Counted from the first letter of the stretch, positions 9,701-19,391 are shown. The stretch: DNA of 63,660 nucleotides from DASXRA01 sp036558905 (GCA_036558905.1 DATBER010000111.1:1-63660); one strand, 5' to 3'. The notes: generated by a model from the letters alone, not told the origin. A program made the numbers and translations.

Positions 9701-9914
9701 GGCCACCATCGCGGCCGTCCAGTACCGGCACCTGCCACCACAGCCGCGGTGTCGCAGTCGTGACGCCGACCGGATCGTCGCGCAGAGCGGTCAGCGTCGC
9801 GGCCGGCGTGTCCGCCGGAGCCGCGGCCGCGCGGGCGAAGCCGGTTGGCCAGCCGACGGCGGCTGCGCCGGCGCCGGCCGCCGCGGCGGTCAGGAACCCT
9901 CGTCGGGAGATCAT
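6729..9914 (-). CDS. Secreted alpha-L-rhamnosidase (GH78) with concanavalin-like insert
   Basis: 1061 residues from an ATG that overlaps the stop of the upstream gene by ATGA (9911-9914), which fixes the start. MISRRGFLTAAAAGAGAAA is a Tat signal. A fibronectin-like N-region (PRLWWQVPVLDG) is followed at about residues 180-320 by a jelly-roll insert (VRVEANGDTITTSIDGQVVD), then the GH78 core with SATRERDAYEGDLVVHGRGE and WGATQTMEAWSP. The GDTITTSIDG block recurs in the GH106-like protein next door, so the module has been shared within the cluster. Predicted to cleave terminal alpha-L-rhamnosyl groups. Confidence 0.88.
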   Translation of the reverse strand: MISRRGFLTAAAAGAGAAAVGWPTGFARAAAAPADTPAATLTALRDDPVGVTTATPRLWWQVPVLDGRDGGRQGGYEIQLTRDPRGFAPGARVETTGVVDSTASTALAWPFTPLQPRQVAYWRVRVRVGPGAGRWTGWSAPTRVVLGPKAGADWAGAVSVWAPAPHTPSYADAVFTASLQIRQLRAGVFVRMSSDLRNGYMWQLVAGSPGVLRRHVVVNGAYTVLAEIPLAVPIPTASAFAVRVEANGDTITTSIDGQVVDTATGLNDQPGAFGFRTGSTESFWADDVVVTDLAGNPLYSNDFSTPSDLPSFGSLDGGRLLVGTSTAGVLGVPGPDDWALARKEFALPSGRVAGAYLYASAQSPNGARQHVYRVWCNGQHVGAGPARSADVPRYQAHDVSEMVRAGVTNALAFQCWAQSGRQLQALLDVHYTDGRVITVTTGPGWTARSGGSLLPWAGDFKTPYYIAPNEAFDARSEPVGWRDVGYQGTDFRPAVVGDAIAGLTPGGAANIGRVEHQPAPLTELSDGQWLLDTGRELTAGLRLTLDVPAELAGTTVELRLGEERNADGSVRFNLRAQTTYREVWTLRAGPQVIEHWGYREFRWGQLITDPALDLSRSVTLLEQVVPQPEQVAHFESSDADLNRVWQLCAYTIAANRQDLHMDSATRERDAYEGDLVVHGRGEMALSRSYDVVRQTDRFLLRRPTWPTEYKFMTITTAWEEYLETGDPDALAADFALHAAEQGERWLGPDGLIHKDPGGNSANNSDIVDWPVSQRDGYVFTTVNTVVNAWQYQAFVRLQKVATVLGRTADADRYATLAQTMRATVNAELYDGTTGAYYDGVGTTHQAQHASLYAAALGVALDGELPKIADWLASNTANPVRVSANAVQWLLEALFLGGRADAALEIMTSNRDTSWLAMMDTWGATQTMEAWSPTVKSNTTFSHPWASAPANVVARYLLGVRVVEAGGAQIQVTPQPAGLARASGTVATVRGLVGVDVEQSPQYRVAVTVPGNVTGTLRWPLAGRPVDQFVVLTPPGPRTVSVDGDDLIVGLVPGRTEVAAAR

Positions 9915-12379
9915 CGGCCGCTCACCTCGATCGTGTGCGTGCCGCCGTCCAGCCGGATGGCGGAAGTGCCCGCTCGCCGACCGTCCACCCGGACACCGCC
10001 GGACATCGGCAGGCTTACCGAACCGGACGTGCCGGGCGGCGCCGTGACGGTCAACGTGAACGTATGCGGGCCGCGGTTCCAGCTGACGTACAGCGCCCCG
10101 TGCGGTGTCGGCAGCTGACCGCGGGCCCACGTCACAGTGCCCGGGTGCGGCGCGACCGACCAGGTCGCGTAGCCGGGCGTCGTCGGTGTAGCACCGAGCA
10201 GGTCATTGGTCAGGGCCGGCAGGACGCCGGTCGACCAACCGTGTGCCATCGACGTGTACGCGCCCTCGTAGAGCGAGCCGCCGGTGCCGATGCCCTCCCA
10301 GTCGGTGATTCCCGGGTCGTGGCCGGCCATCCATCCGTAGAGGCGCTTGATCTCGTCGATGGCCGACTCGGCCTGGCCGCTCAGGAACCGGGCCTGGATC
10401 TCCGGGTAGGACGTAAACGCGTACACCCGCTGCGAGCCGTCGCCGACCAGGGTGTCGTTGTCCATGAACGAGTTGCCGTACGGCCGGGCATTGTGCTGGG
10501 CCAGGTAGTCGAGCGCCGACATGGTGCGACTCGAGTCGGCCACCCCGGTCAGCACCGCGATGCTGTTGCCGTCCTGGCCGTGCCGCACCGGCCCGGTGGC
10601 GTCGTCGAGGTACGCCCCGGCGTTCGCGTCCCACAGGTAGGCGTTGACGGCGGTGGCCACGGCGCCGGCTCGCAGGGTCCAGCGGTCGGCGTCAGCCGAG
10701 TGGCCCAGCGCGGTCGCCAGCTGAGCGGCGTCCTGCAACGCCTCGACGTACAGGGCGTTGTAGTACGTCACCTCGCCGTTGCGGGGCAGGAACGCGTAGT
10801 CGCCGTACCCCGCCGGACGGCTCAGCAGACCGCGGGCATCGGTGGCTGACGGGTAGTACGCGTCCAGGACGCGCAGCAGGTTCGCGTAGTACGTCGAGCC
10901 GTAGCCGGTGTCGCCGGTATAGAGCACGTAGTCCCAGCTGGCCGTGACCCAATAGAGCGGATAGTCGAACAGCGGAAGCGTGTAGTTGTTGATCGACGCC
11001 GGCGGGATCCAACCGTCGGCACGCTGATGGTCGGCCAGGTCGGCCAGCACGTTGCGGGCGGCGGCGCCCGCATCGTGGGTCAGGTAGTCCGTACGGCCCG
11101 AGACGGCGATGTCGCCGACGTACGGGTCACGATCACGTTTGGCGCCGTCGTGCAGCACCAGCTTGCCGTCAAGGGTCGGGCTGTCGGCACCACGGGGGTC
11201 GACGTCGTCCGAACGGAACGTGTCGGTGACCAGCTCGTTCGTGTACGACGCGTCGTACCAGTACTGATTGAGGGCGTCGTCCGACGACTCGAACCAGCCC
11301 CTGTACGTGCTTGGCGTGCCGAGATAAGGAGTGAACTGCAGCGAGACGCCGCCGACCCGTACCACCCCGTACGGCTCCGTGTCCGGCGCATCGGCCGGCA
11401 GGGCGTCGAGGCTGATCTTCAGGTAGCGGAAGCCGTGCAGGCCGTCGGCGCAGACCTTGCTGCCGTCGGCGCAGCCGTGCTTGTCGGTCCAGGTGGTGGG
11501 CGTCGCAGGCACGGCCACCTGATCGGTGCCAGGGGTGATCGAATCGCCGTTGAAGGAGCGGCTGAAGTCCGACGTCGTGTCGAGGAACTGCGTCGTCTCG
11601 GAGAACGCGAGCCGCGCGCCCGGCGTGCCGTCAGCGCCCACGAAGCGCACCTGCGGGTAGCCGGCGACCACCTTGCCGAAGTCGAGCGTGATGCTCGGCA
11701 CAGGCGGATCGTCCGGGACCAGGCCGGGCCAAACCTCGTTCACCCGGGTGAAGTCACCCTTGCCGCTGGACTGGTCCCTGGTGACGGTGATGCGCACCTG
11801 GGTGGTCGTGACCGGTGCGGTGAACGGCACGCGGAGCTGGACCGCCGCGTTGCCGGTGACGCTGGCCGCCGGCTGCCAGGCCGAGCCGTCCGCTGTGTTC
11901 TGGAGGGTATCGACGGTGAAGTCCTGCGGCACACCGTCCACATTGGACAGCAGAGTGATGCCCGGCAGGTTCTCCGCACTCGGTACGGCGATGGTGAGGA
12001 CGTCCGGGTAGGCGCCGATCGTGTCGTCGTTCCAGAACGTGTCGGTGTTGCCGTCGACGGCGTTGCCCGGGTCGTACGTGCGCGGCTTGCCGTCGTTGCC
12101 GTTGTTCGGCGCGTGGAACGAGGACGCGGTGGCGCTCGTGCCGGCCGGCCAGGCCGGCTTGGGTTGCGGTGCCGGGCGGGTCAGTGTCGCCGTGCCGTGG
12201 CCGAGCGCGCCCTGCGCCTGGGCGACATCGCCGGTCGTGGCCAGCACGCGTACCGGGCGGACGTCGCGGCTGGACGGGGCGACGACGTAGCGCTGCCACG
12301 ACGCCGGGCGGGCGTCGGCGGAGGCCGGAATTGCGATCAGGCCGGTGATCAGAACGGCCAGTGCGAGCAGCGGTTTCAT
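9911..12379 (-). CDS. Secreted GH78-like rhamnosidase with discoidin domain
   Basis: 822 residues with a Sec signal (MKPLLALAVLITGLIAIPASADA). An F5/8C-like domain lies at about residues 75-200 (FHAPNNGNDGKPRTYDPGN, FWNDDTIGAYPDVLTI). The six-hairpin region shows KRDRDPYVGDIAVSGRTDY and YEGAYTSMAHGWSTG. The ATG at 12379 has GAGGA five bases upstream; an ATG at 12391 would give an ATGA overlap with the upstream gene but lacks an RBS. The catalytic half resembles that of the protein at 19392-22358 more than the other cluster members, suggesting a second subfamily with a different linkage preference. That specificity is inference. Confidence 0.82.
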   Translation of the reverse strand: MKPLLALAVLITGLIAIPASADARPASWQRYVVAPSSRDVRPVRVLATTGDVAQAQGALGHGTATLTRPAPQPKPAWPAGTSATASSFHAPNNGNDGKPRTYDPGNAVDGNTDTFWNDDTIGAYPDVLTIAVPSAENLPGITLLSNVDGVPQDFTVDTLQNTADGSAWQPAASVTGNAAVQLRVPFTAPVTTTQVRITVTRDQSSGKGDFTRVNEVWPGLVPDDPPVPSITLDFGKVVAGYPQVRFVGADGTPGARLAFSETTQFLDTTSDFSRSFNGDSITPGTDQVAVPATPTTWTDKHGCADGSKVCADGLHGFRYLKISLDALPADAPDTEPYGVVRVGGVSLQFTPYLGTPSTYRGWFESSDDALNQYWYDASYTNELVTDTFRSDDVDPRGADSPTLDGKLVLHDGAKRDRDPYVGDIAVSGRTDYLTHDAGAAARNVLADLADHQRADGWIPPASINNYTLPLFDYPLYWVTASWDYVLYTGDTGYGSTYYANLLRVLDAYYPSATDARGLLSRPAGYGDYAFLPRNGEVTYYNALYVEALQDAAQLATALGHSADADRWTLRAGAVATAVNAYLWDANAGAYLDDATGPVRHGQDGNSIAVLTGVADSSRTMSALDYLAQHNARPYGNSFMDNDTLVGDGSQRVYAFTSYPEIQARFLSGQAESAIDEIKRLYGWMAGHDPGITDWEGIGTGGSLYEGAYTSMAHGWSTGVLPALTNDLLGATPTTPGYATWSVAPHPGTVTWARGQLPTPHGALYVSWNRGPHTFTLTVTAPPGTSGSVSLPMSGGVRVDGRRAGTSAIRLDGGTHTIEVSGR

Positions 12380-12387
12380 GGGCGTCC

Positions 12388-15300
12388 TCATCGGGGGTAG
12401 CCGGTCAGCTCGACCACGCGGGAGTAGTCGCCGCTGTTGGAGGCGGTGACGGTCAGCCGCACCGCGGTGGCAGTCACCGGAGGGAAGGACATACTGATGT
12501 GGCCGACCTGGTTGTCGCGGATCTGCCCGACCGTCTGCCACTGTCCGTCGACGAGCACCGACACGTCAGCATCGCGCAGGCCGTAGCGGGTAGCCGGGAA
12601 CTGGGCCGAGTCGAGGGTGTCGACGTCGACGCGGCCGATCTCGGCCGGGGCAGCCAGGGTCACCTGGACCCAGTCCGGGAACGCGTTGATCGTGTCGTCG
12701 TTCCAGCCGTTGCCGCTACCCCACCGGTCGGAGGTCGGGTCGCCGTCGATCACCGACTCGGCCGGGTACCCGCTGTGCGTGGACGAGGCGGTGACCGTTC
12801 CGAACCGGGTGGCCGGCTCGACGCGCACCGGCACCTGCGCATGCAGGGACGCTGTAGATACGTTCAGGGTGGCTGTAGACGGAAGCGCGGTGCTATCCGG
12901 CGCGGTCACCTTCAGCGGAACGTCGACCGAGCCGTCGCGCCCCACCGTGACCGTGGTCGATGCCGGCGTGACGGCCAGCCCGCCGTCGACCGACGCGGCC
13001 ACCGCGACCGGACCGGCCGAGCCGCCGAAGCGCCGCACCGTGACCGACGTCGAGACGGTCTGGCCGGGCGCGACCCCCACGGGGGTCGGCGCGGAGAGAG
13101 CGAGCGCGCCGGCCGTGCGGACCAGGGACACCGTCGAGCGGACGCTGGGCCGCAGCGTCACCGGTCCGAGCAGCCCGGACGGGCGGGAGTCGCCGTGCGC
13201 GTTGGCCAGCGTGTTCGTGACCGTGACGACGACGTCGTTGGCCCCGGCTTGCAGTGCCGAGGTGACGTCGGCCCGGTACGGCGACCACAGCAGCGGGTCG
13301 AGCGAATGGCCGTTCACGCTGATCTCGGCCACGTCGCGTACATCGCCCAGATCGAGCGTCCACTGATGGGCGGCGATCTGGTCGGGCGTCAGATTCACAG
13401 TACGGCTGTATGTGGCACTGCCGGAGTACGACGGGTTGGTTTCTGTCCAGGAGCCGAGCGGCCCGGTCGTGGTCGACGATCCGAGCTGCCGCGTCCAGTT
13501 ACCCTCCAGGGCGACCGGGCTGAGCGGATCGGCGACATGGACGGTGCCGGCGTAGTAGCCGCCCGGCCCGGCGGCGACGAGCGGGTAGTCGCCGGGGGCG
13601 GTGGCGGATACGTCAGCGGTGGTCGGATTCGTCCCAACGGAGTTCACCGTGATGCCGTCGGCGTCACCGCCGGCGACGAGATGGGACGCAGACGGGATTC
13701 CCTTGCCGAACATGACGATCGTGCTCTCGTACGGATCGATCCGCAACGGCATCGTGGTGCTCTGGTGGCCGATCTCGTACTGCGGCGCCGCGCCCGTGCG
13801 ACCGGTTCGCGGATCCCACAGCTGCGGTGCGCCGGCGACCGGGAAGCTCGCCTGCGTACGCACCGGCGTCGAGCCCTCGTTGTTGATCACGAAGGCGACG
13901 TCGTTGCCGCGATAGAGACGCAGTACGCGCACGTTCGGCGCGGCCGGAGAGAGCACGGCCGCGGCCACGCCGGCGTCGTCCGCCGCGGCGCCCAGGCCGC
14001 TCGGGTCGGCCAATCGCACGACGCGACCGGTGTGCAGCAGGTCGGCCAGGGCCGACCGCAACGCCCCGTCGTGACCGTCCGTCTCCTCGGTCGGCAAGGT
14101 CCCGATCGCCGCCAGGGTGCCGCCGGTGCGGACGAAGTCGGTGAGCGTGCGCACCGTGGCCAGCGAGATCGTCGGCGTCTGCGGCAGCGCAGCGAACCGG
14201 TAGCGCTGCGCGCCGACGGCCAGCGTGCCACCCTGCACGCGCGCCTGCGCCCGGACGGCCGGATCACCGGCCAATGCGCCCTCGTCCAGCAGGTCGAAGT
14301 CGACCTGCGAGTTCTCCAGGGCATCGTTCGCCGCGGTGAACGATGCGTCGATGCTCGACGCCTGCGGGGTGTGCTGCCAGGTGGCGGCTGCGCTCGTCGG
14401 ATCGATCAGCGCGGCCTGCGCCCGGGCCTGCCCGGAGGCGATCTGCATCATCCGCCCGGTCCACGCGGTCAGCGGCCCGGCGTCGTGCCACCACGGGTTG
14501 TCCTGCTGGAACGGCGGCGGGTACACGATGTTGTCGGGGTCGGTCCACATGGCGTGGTACGTGTCGAGGCTGATGCCGCGCACCGCGAACGCGCCGATGA
14601 GCGAGCGCATGAAGTCCGGCGTGATCCACCAGCCCATCGCGCCGAAGTTCTCCAGCAGCACTTGCGACTGACCGTTCTGGTGGGCGACGCTGGCCGGCCA
14701 GCGGGGCAGCATCGTCCGACCGCCTTGCGCGTACTGGTCGAACACGACGTCGGTGCCGGGCACCTGCGCCCACTGGTTGTCCTTGAGGATGTCGCCGCTC
14801 ACGTCGAGTTGCCCGGCCGGGCCGAACTCGTCGTGCAGCGGATTGGAGATGTAGCCGACATCGTGCTGGTCCATCCAGGTCGCCTGCTGGTGGTAGTACG
14901 CCTCGGCGAACCGGTCCGAGACGGCGCGCCAGTAGTCGCCGCGCAGCGTGCGTCCGGTCCGGCCCAGGTCGTCGAACACGCCGGTCAGCGCCAGGCCGGG
15001 CGAGGTGCCGAGTTGTGCCATCGCGGCGGGCAGCGACGGCGACCAGGGCGTGCCGGTCAGCGTCGGCTCGTCGTCCCAGAAGCCGCGGATGACGTTGCCG
15101 AAGTCGGCGCCGAACCGGCGGTAGTACTCACCCGGCACAGCGTCCATGAACCGGGACACGGCCTCGTCGCTCATCAGGTCGAGGTACGTGCCGCCCGACG
15201 CGACGGCGGTGAACGTGTCGAGCGTCCACGTCCCGCCCGGCACCTGCCACGTGCCGCCGCCCTTCGTCGCGGCGGCGGTCAAGTCGATCAGCCCGCTGCC

Positions 15301-16377
15301 GTCGGTGGACGTGGTCGGGCGGGCCGAGGCGCCCACCACGTTCGGCGCCGTGGGGCTCGACGCGAAGTCGTTCAGGGCCGAGTCGTCGTCGAATCCCTGC
15401 TGGTACAGGGTGCTGCCGTCCGGAGCGCTGACCTGCAGGTCGTCGTAGGACGAGCTCTGCGTGGCGACCGCGCGTACGCCGACAGTGCCTTTCGCATAGG
15501 CCGAATCGGTGACGGTGAGCCGGGACGTGCCGTCGATCGACGTGGTGATCGTGTCGCCGCGCACGTCGATGCGGATCGCGTGCTCGTCGCCGGCGACGAA
15601 TCCGGGGATGGCCGGCGACGTGGCCAACTGGGTGAACACACCGGCCGCCTGGCGGTACACGAACACCGAGCCGTCCTGGTTGGTGTCGACCAGGTAGCCG
15701 TTCTGCTCGTCCTGCCCCCGTACCACGATCCCGGCCGCGCCGGATGTGCTGCGCCGATGCGCGGTGACCGTGTAGTCGGTCCAGTCGCTACCTTCGTTGA
15801 GGATGCGCACGCCTTGCAGGGAGGCGGCGTCCACGATCAGCCGCCCGTTCTGGACGTCCAGCCCGGACGGGACGAGCGACACGGTGGCCGGCCCGGTGAC
15901 GGTGCGCTGCTGGCGAGCCAGTGATTGCGCCGCCAGCTCGGGATGCGCTGCGTACACGCGGCCGCCGACGGTGCCACCGTTGACGACGACGTCGGCCGCC
16001 CGGCCGGACGGGAAGTAGTCGTCGTTGAACAGCCACATCCGCATGCCGGTGCGCTTCGCCTCGTCCAGGGCGTGGCCCACGACGTCGAACCAGCCGTCGC
16101 TGAGGAAGGCCGGCTGCAGGGCCGAGGTCTGGAACGGGAAGATGATCGCGTTGTAGACGCCGCGGGCCCGCAGGTCGGTCAGCTGCTTGTCGATCAGCTC
16201 GTCGGTGACCGTGCCGTTCCAGAACCACAGCACGGTAGGGCGATTGTCGTTCGGCGGGCTGGTGAACACCGCCGGGTCGTATCCGCCCGGATCGGCCTGG
16301 GCCGGCGCGACCCGCACGACGGACAGGACGGATACTGCGAGCACCGCGGCCAGGGCGGCCGCAGTACGCCGACGCAT
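12388..16377 (-). CDS. Secreted GH106-like alpha-L-rhamnosidase, multidomain
   Basis: 1329 residues with a Sec signal ending near AQADPGG. The N-terminal TIM-barrel start (RPTVLWFWNGTVTDELI, LRARGVYNAIIFPF, MRMWLFNDDYFPSGRAADV) is of the GH106 type. A jelly-roll insert (GDTITTSIDGTSRLTV) sits at about residues 185-330, the barrel resumes (VIRGFWDDEPTLTGTP, ISNPLHDEFGPAGQLD), then come a galactose-binding-like sandwich, a NEW3-like domain (VAPGQTVSTSVTVRRFGG) and a C-terminal F5/8C module (WGSGNGWNDDTINAFPDWV). The ATG at 16377 has GAAGG 8 bases upstream; a GTG at 16383 gives a GTGA overlap. GH106 enzymes act on rhamnose in complex pectins such as rhamnogalacturonan II. Confidence 0.83.
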   Translation of the reverse strand: MRRRTAAALAAVLAVSVLSVVRVAPAQADPGGYDPAVFTSPPNDNRPTVLWFWNGTVTDELIDKQLTDLRARGVYNAIIFPFQTSALQPAFLSDGWFDVVGHALDEAKRTGMRMWLFNDDYFPSGRAADVVVNGGTVGGRVYAAHPELAAQSLARQQRTVTGPATVSLVPSGLDVQNGRLIVDAASLQGVRILNEGSDWTDYTVTAHRRSTSGAAGIVVRGQDEQNGYLVDTNQDGSVFVYRQAAGVFTQLATSPAIPGFVAGDEHAIRIDVRGDTITTSIDGTSRLTVTDSAYAKGTVGVRAVATQSSSYDDLQVSAPDGSTLYQQGFDDDSALNDFASSPTAPNVVGASARPTTSTDGSGLIDLTAAATKGGGTWQVPGGTWTLDTFTAVASGGTYLDLMSDEAVSRFMDAVPGEYYRRFGADFGNVIRGFWDDEPTLTGTPWSPSLPAAMAQLGTSPGLALTGVFDDLGRTGRTLRGDYWRAVSDRFAEAYYHQQATWMDQHDVGYISNPLHDEFGPAGQLDVSGDILKDNQWAQVPGTDVVFDQYAQGGRTMLPRWPASVAHQNGQSQVLLENFGAMGWWITPDFMRSLIGAFAVRGISLDTYHAMWTDPDNIVYPPPFQQDNPWWHDAGPLTAWTGRMMQIASGQARAQAALIDPTSAAATWQHTPQASSIDASFTAANDALENSQVDFDLLDEGALAGDPAVRAQARVQGGTLAVGAQRYRFAALPQTPTISLATVRTLTDFVRTGGTLAAIGTLPTEETDGHDGALRSALADLLHTGRVVRLADPSGLGAAADDAGVAAAVLSPAAPNVRVLRLYRGNDVAFVINNEGSTPVRTQASFPVAGAPQLWDPRTGRTGAAPQYEIGHQSTTMPLRIDPYESTIVMFGKGIPSASHLVAGGDADGITVNSVGTNPTTADVSATAPGDYPLVAAGPGGYYAGTVHVADPLSPVALEGNWTRQLGSSTTTGPLGSWTETNPSYSGSATYSRTVNLTPDQIAAHQWTLDLGDVRDVAEISVNGHSLDPLLWSPYRADVTSALQAGANDVVVTVTNTLANAHGDSRPSGLLGPVTLRPSVRSTVSLVRTAGALALSAPTPVGVAPGQTVSTSVTVRRFGGSAGPVAVAASVDGGLAVTPASTTVTVGRDGSVDVPLKVTAPDSTALPSTATLNVSTASLHAQVPVRVEPATRFGTVTASSTHSGYPAESVIDGDPTSDRWGSGNGWNDDTINAFPDWVQVTLAAPAEIGRVDVDTLDSAQFPATRYGLRDADVSVLVDGQWQTVGQIRDNQVGHISMSFPPVTATAVRLTVTASNSGDYSRVVELTGYPR

Positions 16378-16379
16378 GG

Positions 16380-19376
16380 TCACGCCTTCACGGAGAGGTG
16401 GGTGTGGCCCGAGCCGACCGTGAATTCATGTCCGCCGAGCACCACCGTCGCGGTCACGTTCACCGGCAGGGACACGTCGATCGCGAAGACGCCGCCCGCG
16501 TGGTGCCAGTCGACGCTGACCGATCCGCGCTCGGTCCACTCCGAGCCGCTGGCCCGGGTCAGGCCGCTGGTGGGCGGCGCGATGCGCAGGCTGGCCGCAC
16601 CGGGCGCCGCGACGGTAACCCCGAGTAGCGACTGCTGGATGCCGACGATGCCGGCCGAGCCCCAGCCGTGCGAGAAGCTGTCGTTCGCGCTCTGGCTGAC
16701 CGCCGTGCCGGTGCAACTGGGCACCGAACAGCCCGGCGTCCATTGCTCCCACATGAAGGTGCCGCCCTCGGCCAGCACCTGCGCCGGGCCGTCGTGGTTC
16801 GGGTCGGTGAGCAGGCGGACCAGCGCCGCCGTCTGGCCTGTGCGGCCGAGCGCGTCCTCCAGTTGGCGCAGGTCCATCGGGCCCTGCTTCATGCCGGCGG
16901 CAGAGATGGCAGCACCCAGTGCCGCGTAGTCACTCGACGGCGCGATGCCGTAGTCGACGGCGTAGGTCTGCGCGTGTTGCGAGTAGTTCGCGATCGGCGC
17001 CAGCGAGGTGGCATCCAGCCCGTCGGAGTACAGCCCGGTTGTAGAGTTGCGCAGGGCCGAACGCACCGCAGCCGCGAGCGTATCGGCGTGCTGCCCGTAC
17101 CTGGAGGTGTCCTGGCCGAGGGCTGCGCCGGCGTCTGCGACCGCGCGGTTCGCGCCGACGGCGAGGGCGTTCACCACCAGCTCGGCGCCGTTGCCGTCGA
17201 CGACGGTGTCGTACCGCATCGGGGCCGGCCAGTCGATGATGCCGTGCGAGTAGGCACCGCTGCCGCCCGGCAGCTGATACACCAGGCCGGTCTGGTTCAC
17301 CGCGGCATTGACGTAGTCGGCGACGTTGCGCATCGCCGGCAGAGCCTGGGCGAGCAGTGCCGAGTCACCGGTCTGGCGGTAGTACTCCATCACCCACTCC
17401 GGGAACATCTCGCTGTAGTCGGGGATGTCGCGCTTGGCATCGCCGTTCGGATAGACGGCGTTCATGGCCCCGTTGCTCCAGTACCGCTGCTGCGAGCCGA
17501 TGAAGTCGACGATCGCCTGGCGGGTCAGCAGCCGCTCGTCGAGCGACGACATCGTGGCGAACGACTCGTCGACCGAGTCACCGAGGAACTGGCCCTTCTC
17601 CCGCGTCGGCGTGTCGAGGAAGGTGTCCTGGGCCGACTGCAAGGCCGAGTGCTGCATCAGGTCGAACACCGCGTCCAGCGTGGAGTTGTCGCTCCGGAAC
17701 GTAGCCGGCTGGCCAACGCCGGTGTTCTGCACGACCGCGGAGATGTCGTCGCGGGTCAGCGTCTCGCCCGGGTCGCTGATCTCCAGGTACCGCCAGCCCC
17801 AGTAGGTGAACGGCTGTGCGGTCTGCGCACCGTCGCGCTCGGTGTAGAAGAAGCGCATGTTGCTGCCCTGGGTGTCGAGCTTGGACGTCCCGGCGCGGGA
17901 GTTCTCCACCCACACGCCTACCTCGTGCGCGCGGGCGAGCGGCCCGTCAAGCGTGGCGGTCGTGCCGTCGATCGCGGCGACCGTGTGCGTCTCGGGGTGC
18001 CCGGCGCCGTACCCGTCGGCCGGGGCGTCGACCGTGATGCGGTCGCCCACGTGCAGGTTGCCGACCGAGGCGAGCGGCACCGTAGTCGCACCCGCGGCAA
18101 CGGCCGAGGCGGTCGTGGTGTTCGCCTCGCGGTAGCTCGTGGTGAGCGTCAGCGCCCGGCCGGCAACGCCGTCGGCCAGCCGCAGCGACGGCACCGCCGC
18201 GTTCACCGCACCGAAGTCGGCGAACACCGTGCCGTCGGGCAGGCGCAGCACGCTGACCGGGTGGATCACCTGCGTGGCGAGATGCGCCTGCTCGGCCACC
18301 AGGTGGGTGAACGTGCAGGGCGACGAGCCGCCCTTGTAGCTCGCGCAGCTCGCCGCCGCCGGACGGGGATGCGGTCCGATGACGGCGGGCGACGCCCAGG
18401 TCGAGTCGTCGTAGCCGGGGGTGTCCCAGCCGGTGAGCGCCGCGCGGGCGTCGACGTACTCGACCCGATCGCCCGCGTCGCTGTTGCGGTAGGTCAGCGT
18501 GGTGGTCTGTTCGGCGGCGTCCTCGGTCACCTTCCACGAGCCGTCCGAGACGAGCATGTCCGTGGTGCCGTCGGCGTGATCGACGACGACCTTGACGAGC
18601 AGCCCGGACGGACCCTCCGGCGCGACCGGCCCGTTGGCCCGGCCCTGGCAGGTGCAGGTCCAGTAGTGGTACAACACGCCGACGGTAAGCGGCTGGCCCG
18701 CGTTCGCCAATGCGGTCAGGTCGGAGACGTCGTAGTAGCCCTCGCCGGGATAGCCGGGCGAGGAGGTCTTGTCGACGGTGCGACCGTCGACCTGCAACTC
18801 CCAGTCGCCCATCGCAGCCACGTACGCGCGGGCGCGCACCACCGGGCTGCCGGCCGGGACGTCGAGCGTCCGGCGGGCCAGCGTGTAGTCGTTGCTGGCG
18901 TCGTTGCCCGAGGTGGTGCGCCGGATCCACTGCGCGCCCGACCAGTCGCCGTCACCCAGTCCGGTGTCGAAACGTCCAGTGGCGTAAGGGGATTCCTGGC
19001 CGTCACGGTCCCAGGTGCGCACCGCCCACACGTAGGTGGTGCCCGGTTGCAGGGCCGGACCGGTGTAGCTCACCCAGGACTGCGCGGACGACGCGACCCG
19101 GCCGGAGTCCCACACCGTCGCGCCACCCGGCGTGCTCACCCGCAGCTGGTACGCGCTCTGGGCCTCGTCGGGGTCGATGTCCTGCGGCAGCCAACTGAAC
19201 TGCGGAGTGCCCTGCACGGCAAGCGGATTCTGCTGCCCACTCACCTCCAGGCCGGCCGGCGCGCCCGGCGGGTGGTCGTGGCTGCCGGGTGCCGCGATGG
19301 CGGCCGGGGCGAGCGTCACCACGGCCAAGGCGGTGACGAGCCCGGCGCCGAGCCGGCGCTTCGTGAACTTGGTCAT
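16380..19376 (-). CDS. Secreted alpha-L-rhamnosidase (GH78)
   Basis: 998 residues with a Sec signal (MTKFTKRRLGAGLVTALAVV, cleavage near AIAAPG). It has the canonical GH78 order: fibronectin-like N-domain (GTPQFSWLPQDIDPDEAQSA), Bac_rhamnosid_N, concanavalin-like domain, and the six-hairpin core with FLDTPTREKGQFLGDSVDES and GGTFMWEQWTPGC, holding the acid residues used in catalysis. The C-terminal domain includes SFSHGWGSAGIVGIQQSLLG. A GGAG lies just upstream of the ATG, 15 bp after the previous gene. This is the most typical GH78 member of the cluster. Confidence 0.92.
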   Translation of the reverse strand: MTKFTKRRLGAGLVTALAVVTLAPAAIAAPGSHDHPPGAPAGLEVSGQQNPLAVQGTPQFSWLPQDIDPDEAQSAYQLRVSTPGGATVWDSGRVASSAQSWVSYTGPALQPGTTYVWAVRTWDRDGQESPYATGRFDTGLGDGDWSGAQWIRRTTSGNDASNDYTLARRTLDVPAGSPVVRARAYVAAMGDWELQVDGRTVDKTSSPGYPGEGYYDVSDLTALANAGQPLTVGVLYHYWTCTCQGRANGPVAPEGPSGLLVKVVVDHADGTTDMLVSDGSWKVTEDAAEQTTTLTYRNSDAGDRVEYVDARAALTGWDTPGYDDSTWASPAVIGPHPRPAAASCASYKGGSSPCTFTHLVAEQAHLATQVIHPVSVLRLPDGTVFADFGAVNAAVPSLRLADGVAGRALTLTTSYREANTTTASAVAAGATTVPLASVGNLHVGDRITVDAPADGYGAGHPETHTVAAIDGTTATLDGPLARAHEVGVWVENSRAGTSKLDTQGSNMRFFYTERDGAQTAQPFTYWGWRYLEISDPGETLTRDDISAVVQNTGVGQPATFRSDNSTLDAVFDLMQHSALQSAQDTFLDTPTREKGQFLGDSVDESFATMSSLDERLLTRQAIVDFIGSQQRYWSNGAMNAVYPNGDAKRDIPDYSEMFPEWVMEYYRQTGDSALLAQALPAMRNVADYVNAAVNQTGLVYQLPGGSGAYSHGIIDWPAPMRYDTVVDGNGAELVVNALAVGANRAVADAGAALGQDTSRYGQHADTLAAAVRSALRNSTTGLYSDGLDATSLAPIANYSQHAQTYAVDYGIAPSSDYAALGAAISAAGMKQGPMDLRQLEDALGRTGQTAALVRLLTDPNHDGPAQVLAEGGTFMWEQWTPGCSVPSCTGTAVSQSANDSFSHGWGSAGIVGIQQSLLGVTVAAPGAASLRIAPPTSGLTRASGSEWTERGSVSVDWHHAGGVFAIDVSLPVNVTATVVLGGHEFTVGSGHTHLSVKA

Positions 19377-19391
19377 GACGCTCCTTGCCGG

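Noticed and set aside
3524..9914. Recent duplication of two hydrolases of apparently equal length
   Set aside because: The equal length depends on using the GTG at 6709, and the inserted modules and core sequences differ too much for a recent copy.
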